DNA of 64,000 nt, from positions 496,001 through 560,000 of the forward strand of contig CAWGCL010000006.1 in assembly GCA_963820995.1 (NCBI GenBank), read 5' to 3'. How positions within the stretch are numbered: position 1 is the stretch's first letter; every line of letters starts with the position of its first letter. The translations under genes and the position numbers were made by a program. The notes under the pieces were generated by a model. It did not search any database and was not told the DNA's origin. It saw nothing but the letters and a program-made list of their open reading frames with translations. This document shows, in pieces, positions 39,501 to 46,960 of this stretch. The stretch comes from JAGTVG01 sp963820995 (GTDB lineage: Bacteria > Bacteroidota > Bacteroidia > Cytophagales > Cyclobacteriaceae).

Positions 39501-40191
39501 TATAATTTGGACTGGTTACAGTATTGTTGAAATCACTTGCACGCATCTTTGTGCCAGTGAGGGCGTCAAAAATTTCATCCTTTGCATATATCTCAGCAAA
39601 TCCATCTTCATCAAAGTCAGCAATACCGATATTCCCAGGCCGTCCGACGGTTGCAGTTGTCCATAAAACATTCAAATTACAATCCAAGGCTGTAATACCA
39701 TAGTTATTTCTTGTGGGGACAAATATTTCGGCACAACCATCGCGGTCTATATCGGCATGCATCACCTCATAATAAGGCTCATCAGGAAGGTTTATTTGAT
39801 TCAATATGGATCCATCAAGACTACTTAAAATGAATAAATTGTTGTCATTTCCATTGGTAGTAATGATTTCAGGAATACCGTCACTGTCGATATCTCCGAT
39901 GGATGAAAGACTGTTATTTGTAGCTGTTCGATTCGCTGATCGCCATGTATTCCTTATAGAAAAAGTAGGAAAGGCTGTGGGTGTTGCCTCACATGCAGGA
40001 TCTTCACTCACGAAAAAACCTTCACATTCAGGAGTATCAGGACAATCCCTATCGTAGCAGTCTACAAATCCATCGAGATCATCATCAATACCATTATTAC
40101 AAATCTCTTGTGCTGATGTTAGCGAAAGTGAACAAAAATATAAAAAACATAGTGCTATTAACCTTCCTCCATACATAGCTTGAACAATCAA
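29071..40191 (-). CDS. Giant SprB-like adhesin A, N-terminal and central part
   Basis: 3706 aa before the frame break near 29107. Either M1 or M6 (40176) can start it; both give a signal peptide ending …LSLTSAQ. Order: Cys/Asp-rich loop CNNGIDDDLDGFVDC about 31-45; FG-GAP propeller with Asp loops (DIDSDGIPE, DLDGDGQLN, DFNGDGTFE) about 65-520; a CARDB-like sandwich about 560-695; SprB-like modules from about 695 on. Two early modules are split by inserted domains of about 165 residues (DNA 37545-38050 and 36545-37020). Array A2 follows, then diverged modules, then the start of array A1. Homologous by layout to F. johnsoniae SprB, a gliding adhesin; a role in adhesion or gliding here is inference. 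Confidence 0.88.
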   Translation of the reverse strand: MIVQAMYGGRLIALCFLYFCSLSLTSAQEICNNGIDDDLDGFVDCYDRDCPDTPECEGFFVSEDPACEATPTAFPTFSIRNTWRSANRTATNNSLSSIGDIDSDGIPEIITTNGNDNNLFILSSLDGSILNQINLPDEPYYEVMHADIDRDGCAEIFVPTRNNYGITALDCNLNVLWTTATVGRPGNIGIADFDEDGFAEIYAKDEIFDALTGTKMRASDFNNTVTSPNYIEKNISNNGTAVDILDDSECANCAGLEYVVGGRIYSVSINRGTLTATMTLERSFDHFPVYYAPWQQNRSGTSVADYNLDGYLDVLVTGITSTNTATQVFFWDVFNDVVLSYADPGYNWSRGTGRLNVADLDGDGQLNVTYVTGQYLYALDENWQLLWRSGITENSSGTTGTSVFDFNGDGTFETVYRDEAFIYIVNGVNGTFFQAIPCKSLTYTEYPIVADLDGDGSTEICVTCSTNDAASIWDNELGQVRVYESNGEQWVTARKIWNQHGYFNVNVNDDGTIPIEMQKHHLIFSSGVCDTGGDIRPLNTFLNQAPYITSNGCANYSAPDLNFAGNVSIVPPQCPQTNFTISFDISNDGDREVTASLPITFYDGDPRLITSTKLNTISQVITIGIGETITLNNLTVIGPGGDFDLFISINDEGTQIPPINFPAGGILECEFNNNIGSTPAFSIPFSIQIQKLTDNNKCDPSVPNNGSASVSTSGYATIYYEDFEDLPDGTTNDVGSTAWTSTPDPSSDYAEVQTNSGNKEFETRDTNGEVVWRSASIDISNYTTVDASVLLRSVSTGGDVFEGSDYIRAYYSIDGGAEVALDNGDFTGAVGATIAGSGSDSEVASVLGLVGGTLEIIVRMANSVNSEFYFIDNVDIQGFGMVTAGYTFNWYFGGSISEPPDFVGPTHTGMAEGLWTVYSQHTATGCASDTVQITIDRTSLNPTVDISVINEFSNCQNPDGQLLAVVNGGAPETEFNFEWYEGLDVFTSPVIGINALATNLNPTTYTVLVTEISSTCQTIRSGTVPASASFPVVDPVVDAEITNCASVDGAVSATVSGFGIRWLEDFEDLASGTDVDNGSTAWSRTPDIGGSDWAEVRNVNGTQVFEGRDVDNEVVFSTEVIDIAGLSNVDISINLSASSRMEVWEDYLRVYYRLDGGPEVALDSGLQAGSFGSIQAIAQGLNGSSLQIVARMFNDNNDERYRIDNITVSGIGTFSSDYVFDWYEGDNVKPSPDYTGESVTGLPAGNYTVTASSASTGCTSSPVTVTIGDQTTNPVIATNIITQQTSCDPTNPNGSASANVGGIIAGHTFQWFAGQNTDPANELPGSPGPSVAGLAAGIYTVLATVDSTSCFTTAEITIVDNIVNPVVTAVVDADQSICTPGAQEGQVSASIAGVTAGYTFYWFNGSIAVPDINNPDFTGDTYAGLTAGDYTVVAVDDALSCASIPVVVTVNDNTALPVISETLTDQTSCDLVNPNGMISVLADGTTVGYTFNIYSGQNTLPANEVPGSPNPIVSGLSSGIYTVLATNDASGCFATREVTIVDNITNPVVTAIVDVHQTICTPVSVDGQVRANVGGVTGGYTFYWFDGNIAVPDINNPDFTGITYVGLQAGDYTVVAVDDATFCPSIPVVVTINDNTITPVVTAALTDQTSCDPANPNGGISALADGTTTGYTFNIYTGQNTNPANEVAGSPNAVVTGLSAGIYTILATNTATGCTGTTEVTIVDNIVDPVVAAAVDFNQTICTPASYDGQVSANVGGVTAGYTFYWFDGNIAVPDINNPDFTGDIYTGLSAGDYTVVAVDNALTCASNPAVVTIIDNTVAPVITAALTDQTSCDPANPNGGISSDVGGVTAGFTFNVYAGQNTNPANEVAGSPNAVVTGLSAGIYTILATNTATGCTGTTEVTIVDNIVDPVVTAAVDFNQTICTPASYDGQASANVGGVTAGYTFYWFDGNIAVPDINNPDFTGDIYTGLSAGDYTVVAVDNALTCASNPAVVTIIDNTVAPVITAALTDQTSCDPANPNGGISSDVGGVTAGFTFNVYAGQNTNPANEVAGSPNAVVTGLSAGIYTILATNTATGCTGTTEVTIVDNIVDPVVAAAVDFNQTICTPASYDGQVSANVGGVTAGYTFYWFDGNIAVPDINNPDFTGDIYTGLSAGDYTVVAVDNALTCASNPAVVTIIDNTVAPVITAALTDQTSCDPANPNGGISSDVGGVTAGFTFNVYAGQNTNPANEVAGSPNAVVTGLSAGIYTILATNTATGCTGTTEVTIVDNIVDPVVAAAVDFNQTICTPASYDGQVSANVGGVTAGYTFYWFDGNIAVPDINNPDFTGDIYTGLSAGDYTVVAVDNALTCASNPAVVTIIDNTVAPVITAALTDQTSCDPANPNGGISSDVGGVTAGFTFNVYAGQNTNPANEVAGSPNAVVTGLSAGIYTILATNTATGCTGTTEVTIVDNIVDPVVTAAVDFNQTICTPASYDGQVSANVGGVTAGYTFYWFDGNIAVPDINNPDFTGDIYTGLSAGDYTVVAVDNALTCASNPAVVTIIDNTVAPVITAALTDQTSCDPANPNGGISSDVGGVTAGFTFNVYAGQNTNPANEVAGSPNAVVTGLSAGIYTILATNTATGCTGTTEVTIVDNIVDPVVAAAVDFNQTICTPASYDGQASANVGGVTAGYTFYWFDGNIAVPDINNPDFTGDIYTGLSAGDYTVVAVDNALTCASNPAVVTIIDNTVLPVVTAVSTDQTACDPLLANGQISADVGGGTAGYTFNMYLGQTTNPANEVPGSPNSTVTDLAAGIYTVMATDLLTGCAATVETTINDNILLPVITSLTPTNQFNCNIADGSITVAMSMPDAAVDYTYDLYVGASAIGAPIDNIGPGTNVFTGLDAGTYTVTAYNSTLGCTVIDPMTVVVDRDPSSIVTITEDVGARMVPADCAANSGVLVVDATSPGNIAGFTFSWYDNQFTGLVFNSNGTDLNGPPVTRNSLNNLVSGPYTVIVEDNDNGCLDTLDLSLPFIDQHSASIGLAALTHQSDCVLPNGSAAVDINIHPNTILAFPLVNPSDYIIDVYKDGALFIDDGPGNVINPTNIPNLEAGDYTVIVIENNPVYFPFGCTSEPLNFTVNQLATDPTVLADAIIDNTNCTGAASENGSVALEVNGLATPPAGYSYSWYDGMDNTDPALPGGNILAPGHTAINIGGGFYHVEVTDLSNNCVGTGTFNVLDAPPVLSISAADLALTDQDDCSPFNGSAQVTDITVDGAPAGSVVGYTFEWFESDGVTLVAGGGNAATVGTALDGGIQGGSGIDYYVQATNTTSNCATSLAQFTINNIATSPLVAELAITPNTQCTGAVLPDGSITIDIDGGTSPANYLIEWFEGNVVGIPLGNTVLTASAGGVNGEIVTGLTAGNYTVRVTDQVNPDVGCETVAVFTIVDDQPVLSISAADLALTDQDDCSPFNGSAQVTDITVDGAPAGSVVGYTFEWFESDGVTLVAGGGNAATVGTALDGGIQGGSGIDYYVQATNTTSNCATSLAQFTINNIATSPLVAELAITPNTQCTGAVLPDGSITIDIDGGTSPANYLIEWFEGNVVGIPLGNTVLTASAGGVNGEIVTGLTAGDYTVRVTDQVNPDVGCETVAVFTIVDDQPVLSISAADLALTDQDDCSPFNGSAQVTDITVDGAPAGSVVGYTFEWFESDGVTLVAGRRQCSDSRHRA
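32000..35285 (-). repeat. Tandem array A2: about six 546-bp units in giant adhesin A
   Basis: Plus-strand anchors recur every 546 bp (for example 32357, 32903, 33449, 33995, 34541, 35087). Each unit codes 182 aa with two SprB-like modules, one beginning near ITAALTDQTSCDPANPNGG and the other near AAVDFNQTICTPASYDGQ. Diverged copies of the same pair continue to about 36400, so the near-identical core looks like a recent amplification of an older array. Confidence 0.92.
36545..37020 (-). other. Inserted sandwich-like domain, copy 2, inside an SprB-like module
   Basis: About 160 codons (from WLEDFEDLASGTDVDNGSTA to NITVSGIGTF) interrupt a module between its GAVSATVSG strand and its YVFDWYEGD strand. 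It is similar to copy 1 (shared EDFEDL, GSTAW.. TP, DY.R.YY..DGG.EVALD, I.DNI motifs). The strand pattern suggests a jelly-roll or MAM/carbohydrate-binding-like fold; this is inference. Confidence 0.7.
37545..38050 (-). other. Inserted sandwich-like domain, copy 1, inside an SprB-like module
   Basis: About 165 codons (YYEDFEDLPDGTTNDVGSTA … FIDNVDIQGFG) lie between the GSASVSTSG strand and the YTFNWYFGG strand of the first SprB-like module after the CARDB-like domain. The flanking halves join into a normal module if the insert is removed. Confidence 0.7.
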
Positions 40192-40413
40192 TCTTACTCT
40201 TTGGTTTTACCTTCATTCATATATACCTAAAGCCTTTCAAGGGTAACTGCTAGGAACGGAAATACCTAAAGATTTCCATATACCAAATAATCATTCAAAA
40301 AAAGACTTAAAACCCTGATTTTAAAGGTTTAACAGTATTAGAATGAAACTTATACTAGAAGAACGTTGATAGAATGGGAATATTGGAATTTTGCTATTAA
40401 TTCTATGAAATAT

Positions 40414-41340
40414 TTAAAAATAAGCAGGGCAAAGCAATCCTTTGTGGACACCTGGTATCCTGAACCTGTAGTTTAACAAAATTTCATGAGAACCATTTGA
40501 AAATTGATTTAGATCTGAAGTTGTATAATCATATGCATAACCTAAATACATGTTATTAAACAACTTTAATTGGAAGAGAAAAATAAATGCATCATTACTA
40601 CGGTACGAAACGCCTAATCCTACAATTTCCTTATAGGATGCAGTTGCATTAATATCAAATCCGAGAGGAGCACCTTCCTGCATTCGCACCAGAATTGAAG
40701 GAGTAATTTTAAAATTCTGATTAGGTATAAACGTGTAACCCCCATTAAAGTAATAGTTTCTCGATTGTTTTGCCTCGCTTAGTACCCCTTCAACATCAAC
40801 TATGCTATTCTCAAGTAAAAAAGGTACAGAGAATCCAAGAAATAGCTGCTCACCATAATAGTATAGCCCCGCTCCGAAATTTGGATTCATTTTAGTAATT
40901 CGCGATTGCAAATTTGGATCGCTAAGGTCTCTTATATGCAGCAAGGTGAAATCACTTGACAGGTGATTAAAACCTGCCTGAAGCCCCATAGAGAGTTTGG
41001 ATTTCTTATTGATCGGTAAATGATATGCATAAGTGGCATATAATCCGAAATCTTCATGAATGCCTATTTTATCATTTGTCAAAGCAAGACCTATACCAAC
41101 CCTTGATTTAAAGAATGATGATTGCATGCTTAAAGAACTAGTTTTAGGTGCACCCGGCAGGTTTACCCATTGATCCCGATGAATGAAAGTTGCACTGAAT
41201 TGAACGGGAACTCCTGCGTATGCTGGATTAATCAGCATTGGATCAAACATATAGAGGGAAGATACTGGATGCGGTTGAGCATTCAATTTACTTGTTAATA
41301 TGATCAAAAAGGATATAATATATAGTGCTTTTCTTTTCAT
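40414..41340 (-). CDS. PorP/SprF-family T9SS outer-membrane protein (partner of giant adhesin B)
   Basis: 308 aa. Signal peptide 1-22 (MKRKALYIISFLIILTSKLN, then AQ). MFDPMLINPAYAGVPVQ and FIHRDQWVNLPGAP are the PorP/SprF hallmarks; the rest is a beta-barrel. It aligns along its length with the porP at 22706, including HEILLNYRFRI near the C-terminus, so the two are paralogues. Its ATG is 3 nt after the stop of giant adhesin B. It is likely the outer-membrane partner that lets T9SS handle and attach the B adhesin. Confidence 0.92.
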   Translation of the reverse strand: MKRKALYIISFLIILTSKLNAQPHPVSSLYMFDPMLINPAYAGVPVQFSATFIHRDQWVNLPGAPKTSSLSMQSSFFKSRVGIGLALTNDKIGIHEDFGLYATYAYHLPINKKSKLSMGLQAGFNHLSSDFTLLHIRDLSDPNLQSRITKMNPNFGAGLYYYGEQLFLGFSVPFLLENSIVDVEGVLSEAKQSRNYYFNGGYTFIPNQNFKITPSILVRMQEGAPLGFDINATASYKEIVGLGVSYRSNDAFIFLFQLKLFNNMYLGYAYDYTTSDLNQFSNGSHEILLNYRFRIPGVHKGLLCPAYF

Positions 41341-41343
41341 TTC

Positions 41344-44300
41344 TTATCTGATTAATTCTAGATATCCAGCAATCGCTTCCGAACCATCTCCTTTATCAAT
41401 GATGTAAAAATAAGTTCCATCCGGAAGTTCTCTTCCAGTTAAATAAACACCGTTTTCACCAATTCCGGTAAATACTTTATCATTGTTATTATAGCCGAAT
41501 TCCTCATAGACCAATTGTCCGGCCCTGTTATATATTCTCACATGGTTATTTGGGAACATACTGATACAAGCTATGTCGAAGAAGTCATTTCTTCCATCCC
41601 CATTTGCAGATATACCATTGAATTCAAATATTTCAGTGGTTATTTCTACATCTTGTATTTCTTCACAACCATATGCTGAGGTTACAACAACTTCGTACCA
41701 TCCCGGAGGATAATCATAAATAGCACTTCCTGTCTCTACATGCTGCCCGGTTTCTGAATCATACCATGTAGTATTTCCTATAGGCACATCATTTTCCCAT
41801 ACAATTTGTACACTGCCATCAGAATTCTCACAATGCGCTGGAACTACATCAAAGGTGAACATAGGCATTTCCCGCTGATCCAATACTTCTACCTGACGGC
41901 CATCCGAGATACAACCGGTGATTATATCCTGTGCAGTAACTGTATAAAATCCTGCATCAAGGTTTCTGTAATTGATACCCATCCAATCAGCTGGATCATT
42001 TACTGTTGATCCATCAGACCAGGCAAAATTATAATCGATGGTGTTTCCTCCCACAGATGCACGAACCCAACCATCAAGTTCAATACAGCTTAATAGGTGT
42101 TGAACTACCTCAGGATCTGCAACAGGTGGAGTAACCGTATTATTTGTCAGATCAACGGTTTGTGTCACACTGCAATTTGTAATGTTATCTGTTACCACCA
42201 GGGTGTATGATTGTGGTGAAAGTCCTGAATAGGTCGCTTCCATATGATCAGGTATACCTGTGGTATCTGTACCAACATACCATTCAAAAGTATAACCACC
42301 AACCATTCCGTCAACTGTGGCACTGAACTGACCATTTGGATCAGTTACCCAGCAATTGGTTAATGGATTATCCTCTTCAATCATTACATTTGGTGTCATC
42401 CTTTCATCTCTTACCTCAACAACTACTGGCTGAGAAGTACAGAATGTTGTATCAATTTCTGTGGCAGTAACCGTATATAAACCAGGTGCTAAACCAGATA
42501 TGAATTGGCCAGTGAAATCAGATGTTGTTCCAACAGCATCACCAATAAACCAGTCAAACTGGAAATTACCTGAATAATTAATCACTTCTGCAGAAACTAA
42601 TCCGTCATCAATAATACAATTTGTTTTGGGAGAAGCTGCCACGGAAACAATAGGCATACTATTTAGGATATCATCTTCGGTTATATAGTAGTCCAAGGAA
42701 CTACATCCGGTGACAACATTAAATACATTCACGGAAAAATCATCCGCACCTAATCCATAAATTGTACTGGTTGTACCAATCGAGGATCCTGAACCATCCA
42801 GGCTGTTGAACCATGTAAACTGATAATCAGCATTTGTATCGTCGTTTCCTCCGTCAGCTGTTGCCATCAGTGATGCATTAGGTTGCATTGGGTCGCAACT
42901 CGTTTGAGGAGCTGATTGTGTAATATGTATAACAGGATAAACGATACTTGCATCAGATACAGTTGCTTCTTTAGGTATAGATTCACATCTTGTTGCTGTA
43001 TCTCTTGCAATCACATAATAGAGATCTGGATATATATCTGATAATAGAGGATCAATTACAGGATTCCCCAAACTATCAAGGATTAAATCTCCAGGAGTGA
43101 AATTGCTCTGGTACCATTCATATTCAAAATCAGATACATTGGCTGGTTGTCCACCAACTGTAATTTGAGTTACCTCAAGAGCACCAGTTGGATAACAGAA
43201 TAGTGGATCTGTCACATCGACAACAATTATATTGGGAACTTCCGCATATTGATCAATATCCAGTGTAGTTCCACCATTGACAAAACATTGTGTCCTGGAT
43301 GAATTCGTTACCATTAATTGATATTGCCCTTCAGGTGCCATAGACAATTGACTGGTATTCAAGCTGTCATTTTGAACAACAGCTGCTGGAAGACCACCTC
43401 CATTATAAGTCCAGACAAAGGAATAAACATCTGTGTCGGTTCCATCATTTTCAAATGAGGTTGCTATTACAACTCCATTAGGATTGGTAGGATCGCAGCT
43501 TGTATTGGTAATTAAATTAAATATTACATTAGGATCTGTATGAATATCATGAATATCAGCTCTCAATGGTGCGCTTTCACAACCTATGCCTGGTCTGGCT
43601 GCAGATGCCTGTTTTGTCACTGTAAAATAGTAATCTCCAGCCCCAATGGTAGCAAAATTGGTCGTATCAATGAAGCTGTCAGAAACTCCGGCAATAGGGC
43701 TACTCCCATTCAAGTTAGATTCACCCTGATACCACACATAAGTATAGTCAGTCAGGTTCTGCAAGCTTCCATTTTCAGTAATATTGTCTATAATAATACT
43801 TCCATCCGGTGCACATAATATCTGGTCAGTAACAGTATAATCTATATCTGTAACTTCTATGAATACAGGGCTATCATCTACTGTAATGCTTCTGTTAGAT
43901 ACACATTGGGTAATATCGTCAATGACAAATACATTATAGTTACCAGGTCTCAGGCTATCGTATAATACCTGTGCATCATTCAGTAGTGAATCTATGGGTG
44001 ATCCTAGAACAGCCGAGCTTAATGTATAGCTGTAAGAAGGTCCTGGTACGCCGTTAGTGGTTACATCAGCCAGCAAAGTACCATTTGCAAAACTCAAATC
44101 ACAATTCTGGTTTGCGGTTGAAGCCAGGACGATCACCGGATCAACACTTACATCATTGATCGTTGCTAAAACAGGTGTAGTCTCACACCCATATCCTATC
44201 GGCAATGTAGGATCTACATTTGTAGCCATGAAGTAATAATCTCCAGCCTGAACAGATGCATAAGATGTGGTATCAAGAATACCATCAGTTACTCCCGCAA

Positions 44301-46398
44301 TAGGGATATTGTTATTTAAATTTGTCGCACCTTCATACCATGCAAAATCATACTGGGATGTATCACCTGGAAATATACCAAATACGATCACACTTCCATC
44401 ATTAAAACATACTGATTGATCATTGACCAGATAATCTGAATTATCAATGATAGGCGTAAATGGATTATTTGTAACAGTTATTGAACTTGTTGCTACGCAT
44501 CGTGTAAAGACATCTTCAACTTGTAGTGTGTATTGCCCAAAGCTACGGTTTACAAAAGTCACATCAAGACTATCTGTATCGACGTATTGGTCAGGTCGAT
44601 CGGTTGGGAAAGCCGTCCAGGTATAATTGAATCTGTCTATGCTATTCAGTGCCGGTGTTACAATTGCCCTGATTTCGCCACTTGCCACTACAGATGTATC
44701 ACAAGATTGGTTGGCCATCATACTTAAGGCAAGTAGTGGATCTTCACTAAGGTCATTAACCATTACTTCAAATGGAGCTGATTCACAACCTTCGCCAGGC
44801 TCATTGGCATTATTATCCCGTATTGCCGTGAAATAATATGTCCCTGCCTGCATGGAAGCATAATTAGTTGTATCCAATACATTTCCTGTTACTCCCAACC
44901 CTGGTCCTGATACCTGTCCCTCATACCAGGTAAATGCATAGTTGACCTCTCCTGGGTTCGTTCCTGGAATCTCTGCAATTCCATTTACTCTAATAGAGTC
45001 TACTGATATACTTCCATCGTTAGCACAGATTAGTTGATCAAGTATCGTCAAATCCGGAGATTCTGAATAAGGAACGGCTGGATTATCATTAATCGTTATT
45101 ACGCTATTATTGATACAGAAATTGTCTATATCTTGTACGGATACATTATACTGCCCCGGTCCAAGATTTATCTCCGTCCACGCTTCAGGTGTGCCATCAT
45201 CATTTGTAAATCCATTTAGAGGTCCACCCAGTGCTGAGCTGGTTATTGTATATTCATAATCACTAGCCGTTGCCCCTCCTGTGTTAACATTCAGCATCAA
45301 GGATCCTGTGGCAAATAGCAGGTCACAAGCCTGGTTGGCTGTTTGCGCCAACATTAGGGTCGGATCAACACTTACATCATTAACTACTACTTCAAAAGGA
45401 GCTGATTCACAACCTTCGCCAGGCTCATTGGCATTATTATCCCGTATTGCCGTGAAATAATATGTCCCTGCCTGTATGGATGCATAATTAGTCGTATCCA
45501 ATACATTTCCTGTTACTCCCAATCCTGGTCCTGATACCTGTCCCTCATACCAGGTAAATGCATAGTTGACCTCTCCTGGGTTCGTTCCTGGAATCTCAGC
45601 AAGGCCATTTACTCTAATAGAGTCTACTGATATACTTCCATCATTTGCACAGATCAGTTGATCAAGTATCGTCAAATCCGGAGATTCTGAATAAGGAACG
45701 GCTGGATTATCATTAATCGTTATTACGCTATTATTGATACAGAAATTGTCTACATCTTGTACGGATACATTATACTGTCCCGGTCCAAGATTTATCTCCG
45801 TCCATGCTTCAGGTGTGCCATCATCATTTGTAAATCCATTTAGAGGTCCACCTAGTGCTGAACTGGTTATTGTATATTCATAATCACTAGCCGTTGCCCC
45901 TCCTGTGTTAACATTCAGCATCAAGGATCCTGTGGCAAATAGCAGGTCACAAGCCTGGTTGGCTGTTTGCGCCAACATTAGGGTCGGATCAACACTTACA
46001 TCATTAACTACTACTTCAAAAGGAGCTGATTCACAACCTTCGCCAGGCTCATTGGCATTATTATCCCGTATTGCCGTGAAATAATATGTCCCTGCCTGTA
46101 TGGATGCATAATTAGTCGTATCCAATACATTTCCTGTTACTCCCAATCCTGGTCCTGATACCTGTCCCTCATACCAGGTAAATGCATAGTTGACCTCTCC
46201 TGGGTTCGTTCCTGGAATCTCAGCAAGGCCATTTACTCTAATAGAGTCTACTGATACACTTCCATCATTTGCGCAAATCAGTTGATCAAGTATCGTTAAA
46301 TCCGGAGATTCTGAATAAGGAACGGCTGGATTATCATTGATCGTTATTACGCTATTATTGATACAGAAATTATCAACATCTCTTACTTCATACAGCAT
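41344..46398 (-). CDS. Giant SprB-like adhesin B, C-terminal part
   Basis: Last piece (1684 codons) of the gene that starts at 56481. It enters this frame at a one-base excess near 46390-46412. The visible first Met is inside a repeat (…YEVRDVDNFCINN) and not a real start. It holds about two and a half 208-aa units of array B2, then about ten diverged SprB-like modules with paired cysteines, and ends in the type B sorting domain (ISANGDGRNDFFDIACI … DGTYFYIIDKGDGSEA … GYLELIR). The porP/sprF gene follows after 3 nt. Confidence 0.88.
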   Translation of the reverse strand: MLYEVRDVDNFCINNSVITINDNPAVPYSESPDLTILDQLICANDGSVSVDSIRVNGLAEIPGTNPGEVNYAFTWYEGQVSGPGLGVTGNVLDTTNYASIQAGTYYFTAIRDNNANEPGEGCESAPFEVVVNDVSVDPTLMLAQTANQACDLLFATGSLMLNVNTGGATASDYEYTITSSALGGPLNGFTNDDGTPEAWTEINLGPGQYNVSVQDVDNFCINNSVITINDNPAVPYSESPDLTILDQLICANDGSISVDSIRVNGLAEIPGTNPGEVNYAFTWYEGQVSGPGLGVTGNVLDTTNYASIQAGTYYFTAIRDNNANEPGEGCESAPFEVVVNDVSVDPTLMLAQTANQACDLLFATGSLMLNVNTGGATASDYEYTITSSALGGPLNGFTNDDGTPEAWTEINLGPGQYNVSVQDIDNFCINNSVITINDNPAVPYSESPDLTILDQLICANDGSISVDSIRVNGIAEIPGTNPGEVNYAFTWYEGQVSGPGLGVTGNVLDTTNYASMQAGTYYFTAIRDNNANEPGEGCESAPFEVMVNDLSEDPLLALSMMANQSCDTSVVASGEIRAIVTPALNSIDRFNYTWTAFPTDRPDQYVDTDSLDVTFVNRSFGQYTLQVEDVFTRCVATSSITVTNNPFTPIIDNSDYLVNDQSVCFNDGSVIVFGIFPGDTSQYDFAWYEGATNLNNNIPIAGVTDGILDTTSYASVQAGDYYFMATNVDPTLPIGYGCETTPVLATINDVSVDPVIVLASTANQNCDLSFANGTLLADVTTNGVPGPSYSYTLSSAVLGSPIDSLLNDAQVLYDSLRPGNYNVFVIDDITQCVSNRSITVDDSPVFIEVTDIDYTVTDQILCAPDGSIIIDNITENGSLQNLTDYTYVWYQGESNLNGSSPIAGVSDSFIDTTNFATIGAGDYYFTVTKQASAARPGIGCESAPLRADIHDIHTDPNVIFNLITNTSCDPTNPNGVVIATSFENDGTDTDVYSFVWTYNGGGLPAAVVQNDSLNTSQLSMAPEGQYQLMVTNSSRTQCFVNGGTTLDIDQYAEVPNIIVVDVTDPLFCYPTGALEVTQITVGGQPANVSDFEYEWYQSNFTPGDLILDSLGNPVIDPLLSDIYPDLYYVIARDTATRCESIPKEATVSDASIVYPVIHITQSAPQTSCDPMQPNASLMATADGGNDDTNADYQFTWFNSLDGSGSSIGTTSTIYGLGADDFSVNVFNVVTGCSSLDYYITEDDILNSMPIVSVAASPKTNCIIDDGLVSAEVINYSGNFQFDWFIGDAVGTTSDFTGQFISGLAPGLYTVTATEIDTTFCTSQPVVVEVRDERMTPNVMIEEDNPLTNCWVTDPNGQFSATVDGMVGGYTFEWYVGTDTTGIPDHMEATYSGLSPQSYTLVVTDNITNCSVTQTVDLTNNTVTPPVADPEVVQHLLSCIELDGWVRASVGGNTIDYNFAWSDGSTVNDPADWMGINYRNLDAGFYTVTAQDIITGCISDGRQVEVLDQREMPMFTFDVVPAHCENSDGSVQIVWENDVPIGNTTWYDSETGQHVETGSAIYDYPPGWYEVVVTSAYGCEEIQDVEITTEIFEFNGISANGDGRNDFFDIACISMFPNNHVRIYNRAGQLVYEEFGYNNNDKVFTGIGENGVYLTGRELPDGTYFYIIDKGDGSEAIAGYLELIR

Positions 46399-46960
46399 AT
46401 TGTCCGGGACCCAGATTTATCTCTGTCCATGCTTCAGGAGTGCCATCATCATTTGTAAATCCATTTAGAGGTCCACCCAGTTCTGAACTGGTTATTGTAT
46501 ATTCATAATCACTAGCCGTTGCCCCTCCTGTGTTAACATTCAGCATCAAGGATCCTGTGGCAAATAGTAGGTCACAAGCCTGGTTAGCTGTTTGTGCCAG
46601 CATTATAGTCGGATCAACAGTCAGGTCTTCTACTTGTACAAGATAGGGTGCTGATTCACACCCTTCGCCTGGTTCATGCGCATCATTATTTCTTAAAGCA
46701 GTAAAGTAGTAGCCCCCCGCTTCCATCAGAGAATAATTACTCGTATCCAATACATTTCCTGTTACTCCTAAACCTGGTCCTATTGCCTGACCGTCATACC
46801 ATGTAAATTCGTAATTTACTTGCCCTGGATTAGTCCCTGGGATCTCTGCAATTCCATTTACTCTCACGGAATCTACTGAAATACTTCCATCATTTGCACA
46901 GATCAGTTGATCAAGGATCGTCAAATCTGGTGCTTCTATATATGGAATAGAAGGATGGTC
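44740..46960 (-). repeat. Tandem array B2: 624-bp units in giant adhesin B
   Basis: The plus-strand string gctgattcac recurs at 44777, 45401, 46025 and 46650: steps 624, 624, then 625 across the frame break near 46400. Each unit codes 208 aa with two modules (…LTILDQLICANDGSISV… and …MLAQTANQACDLLFATGS…). About three near-identical copies, with a fourth partly diverged. Confidence 0.9.
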
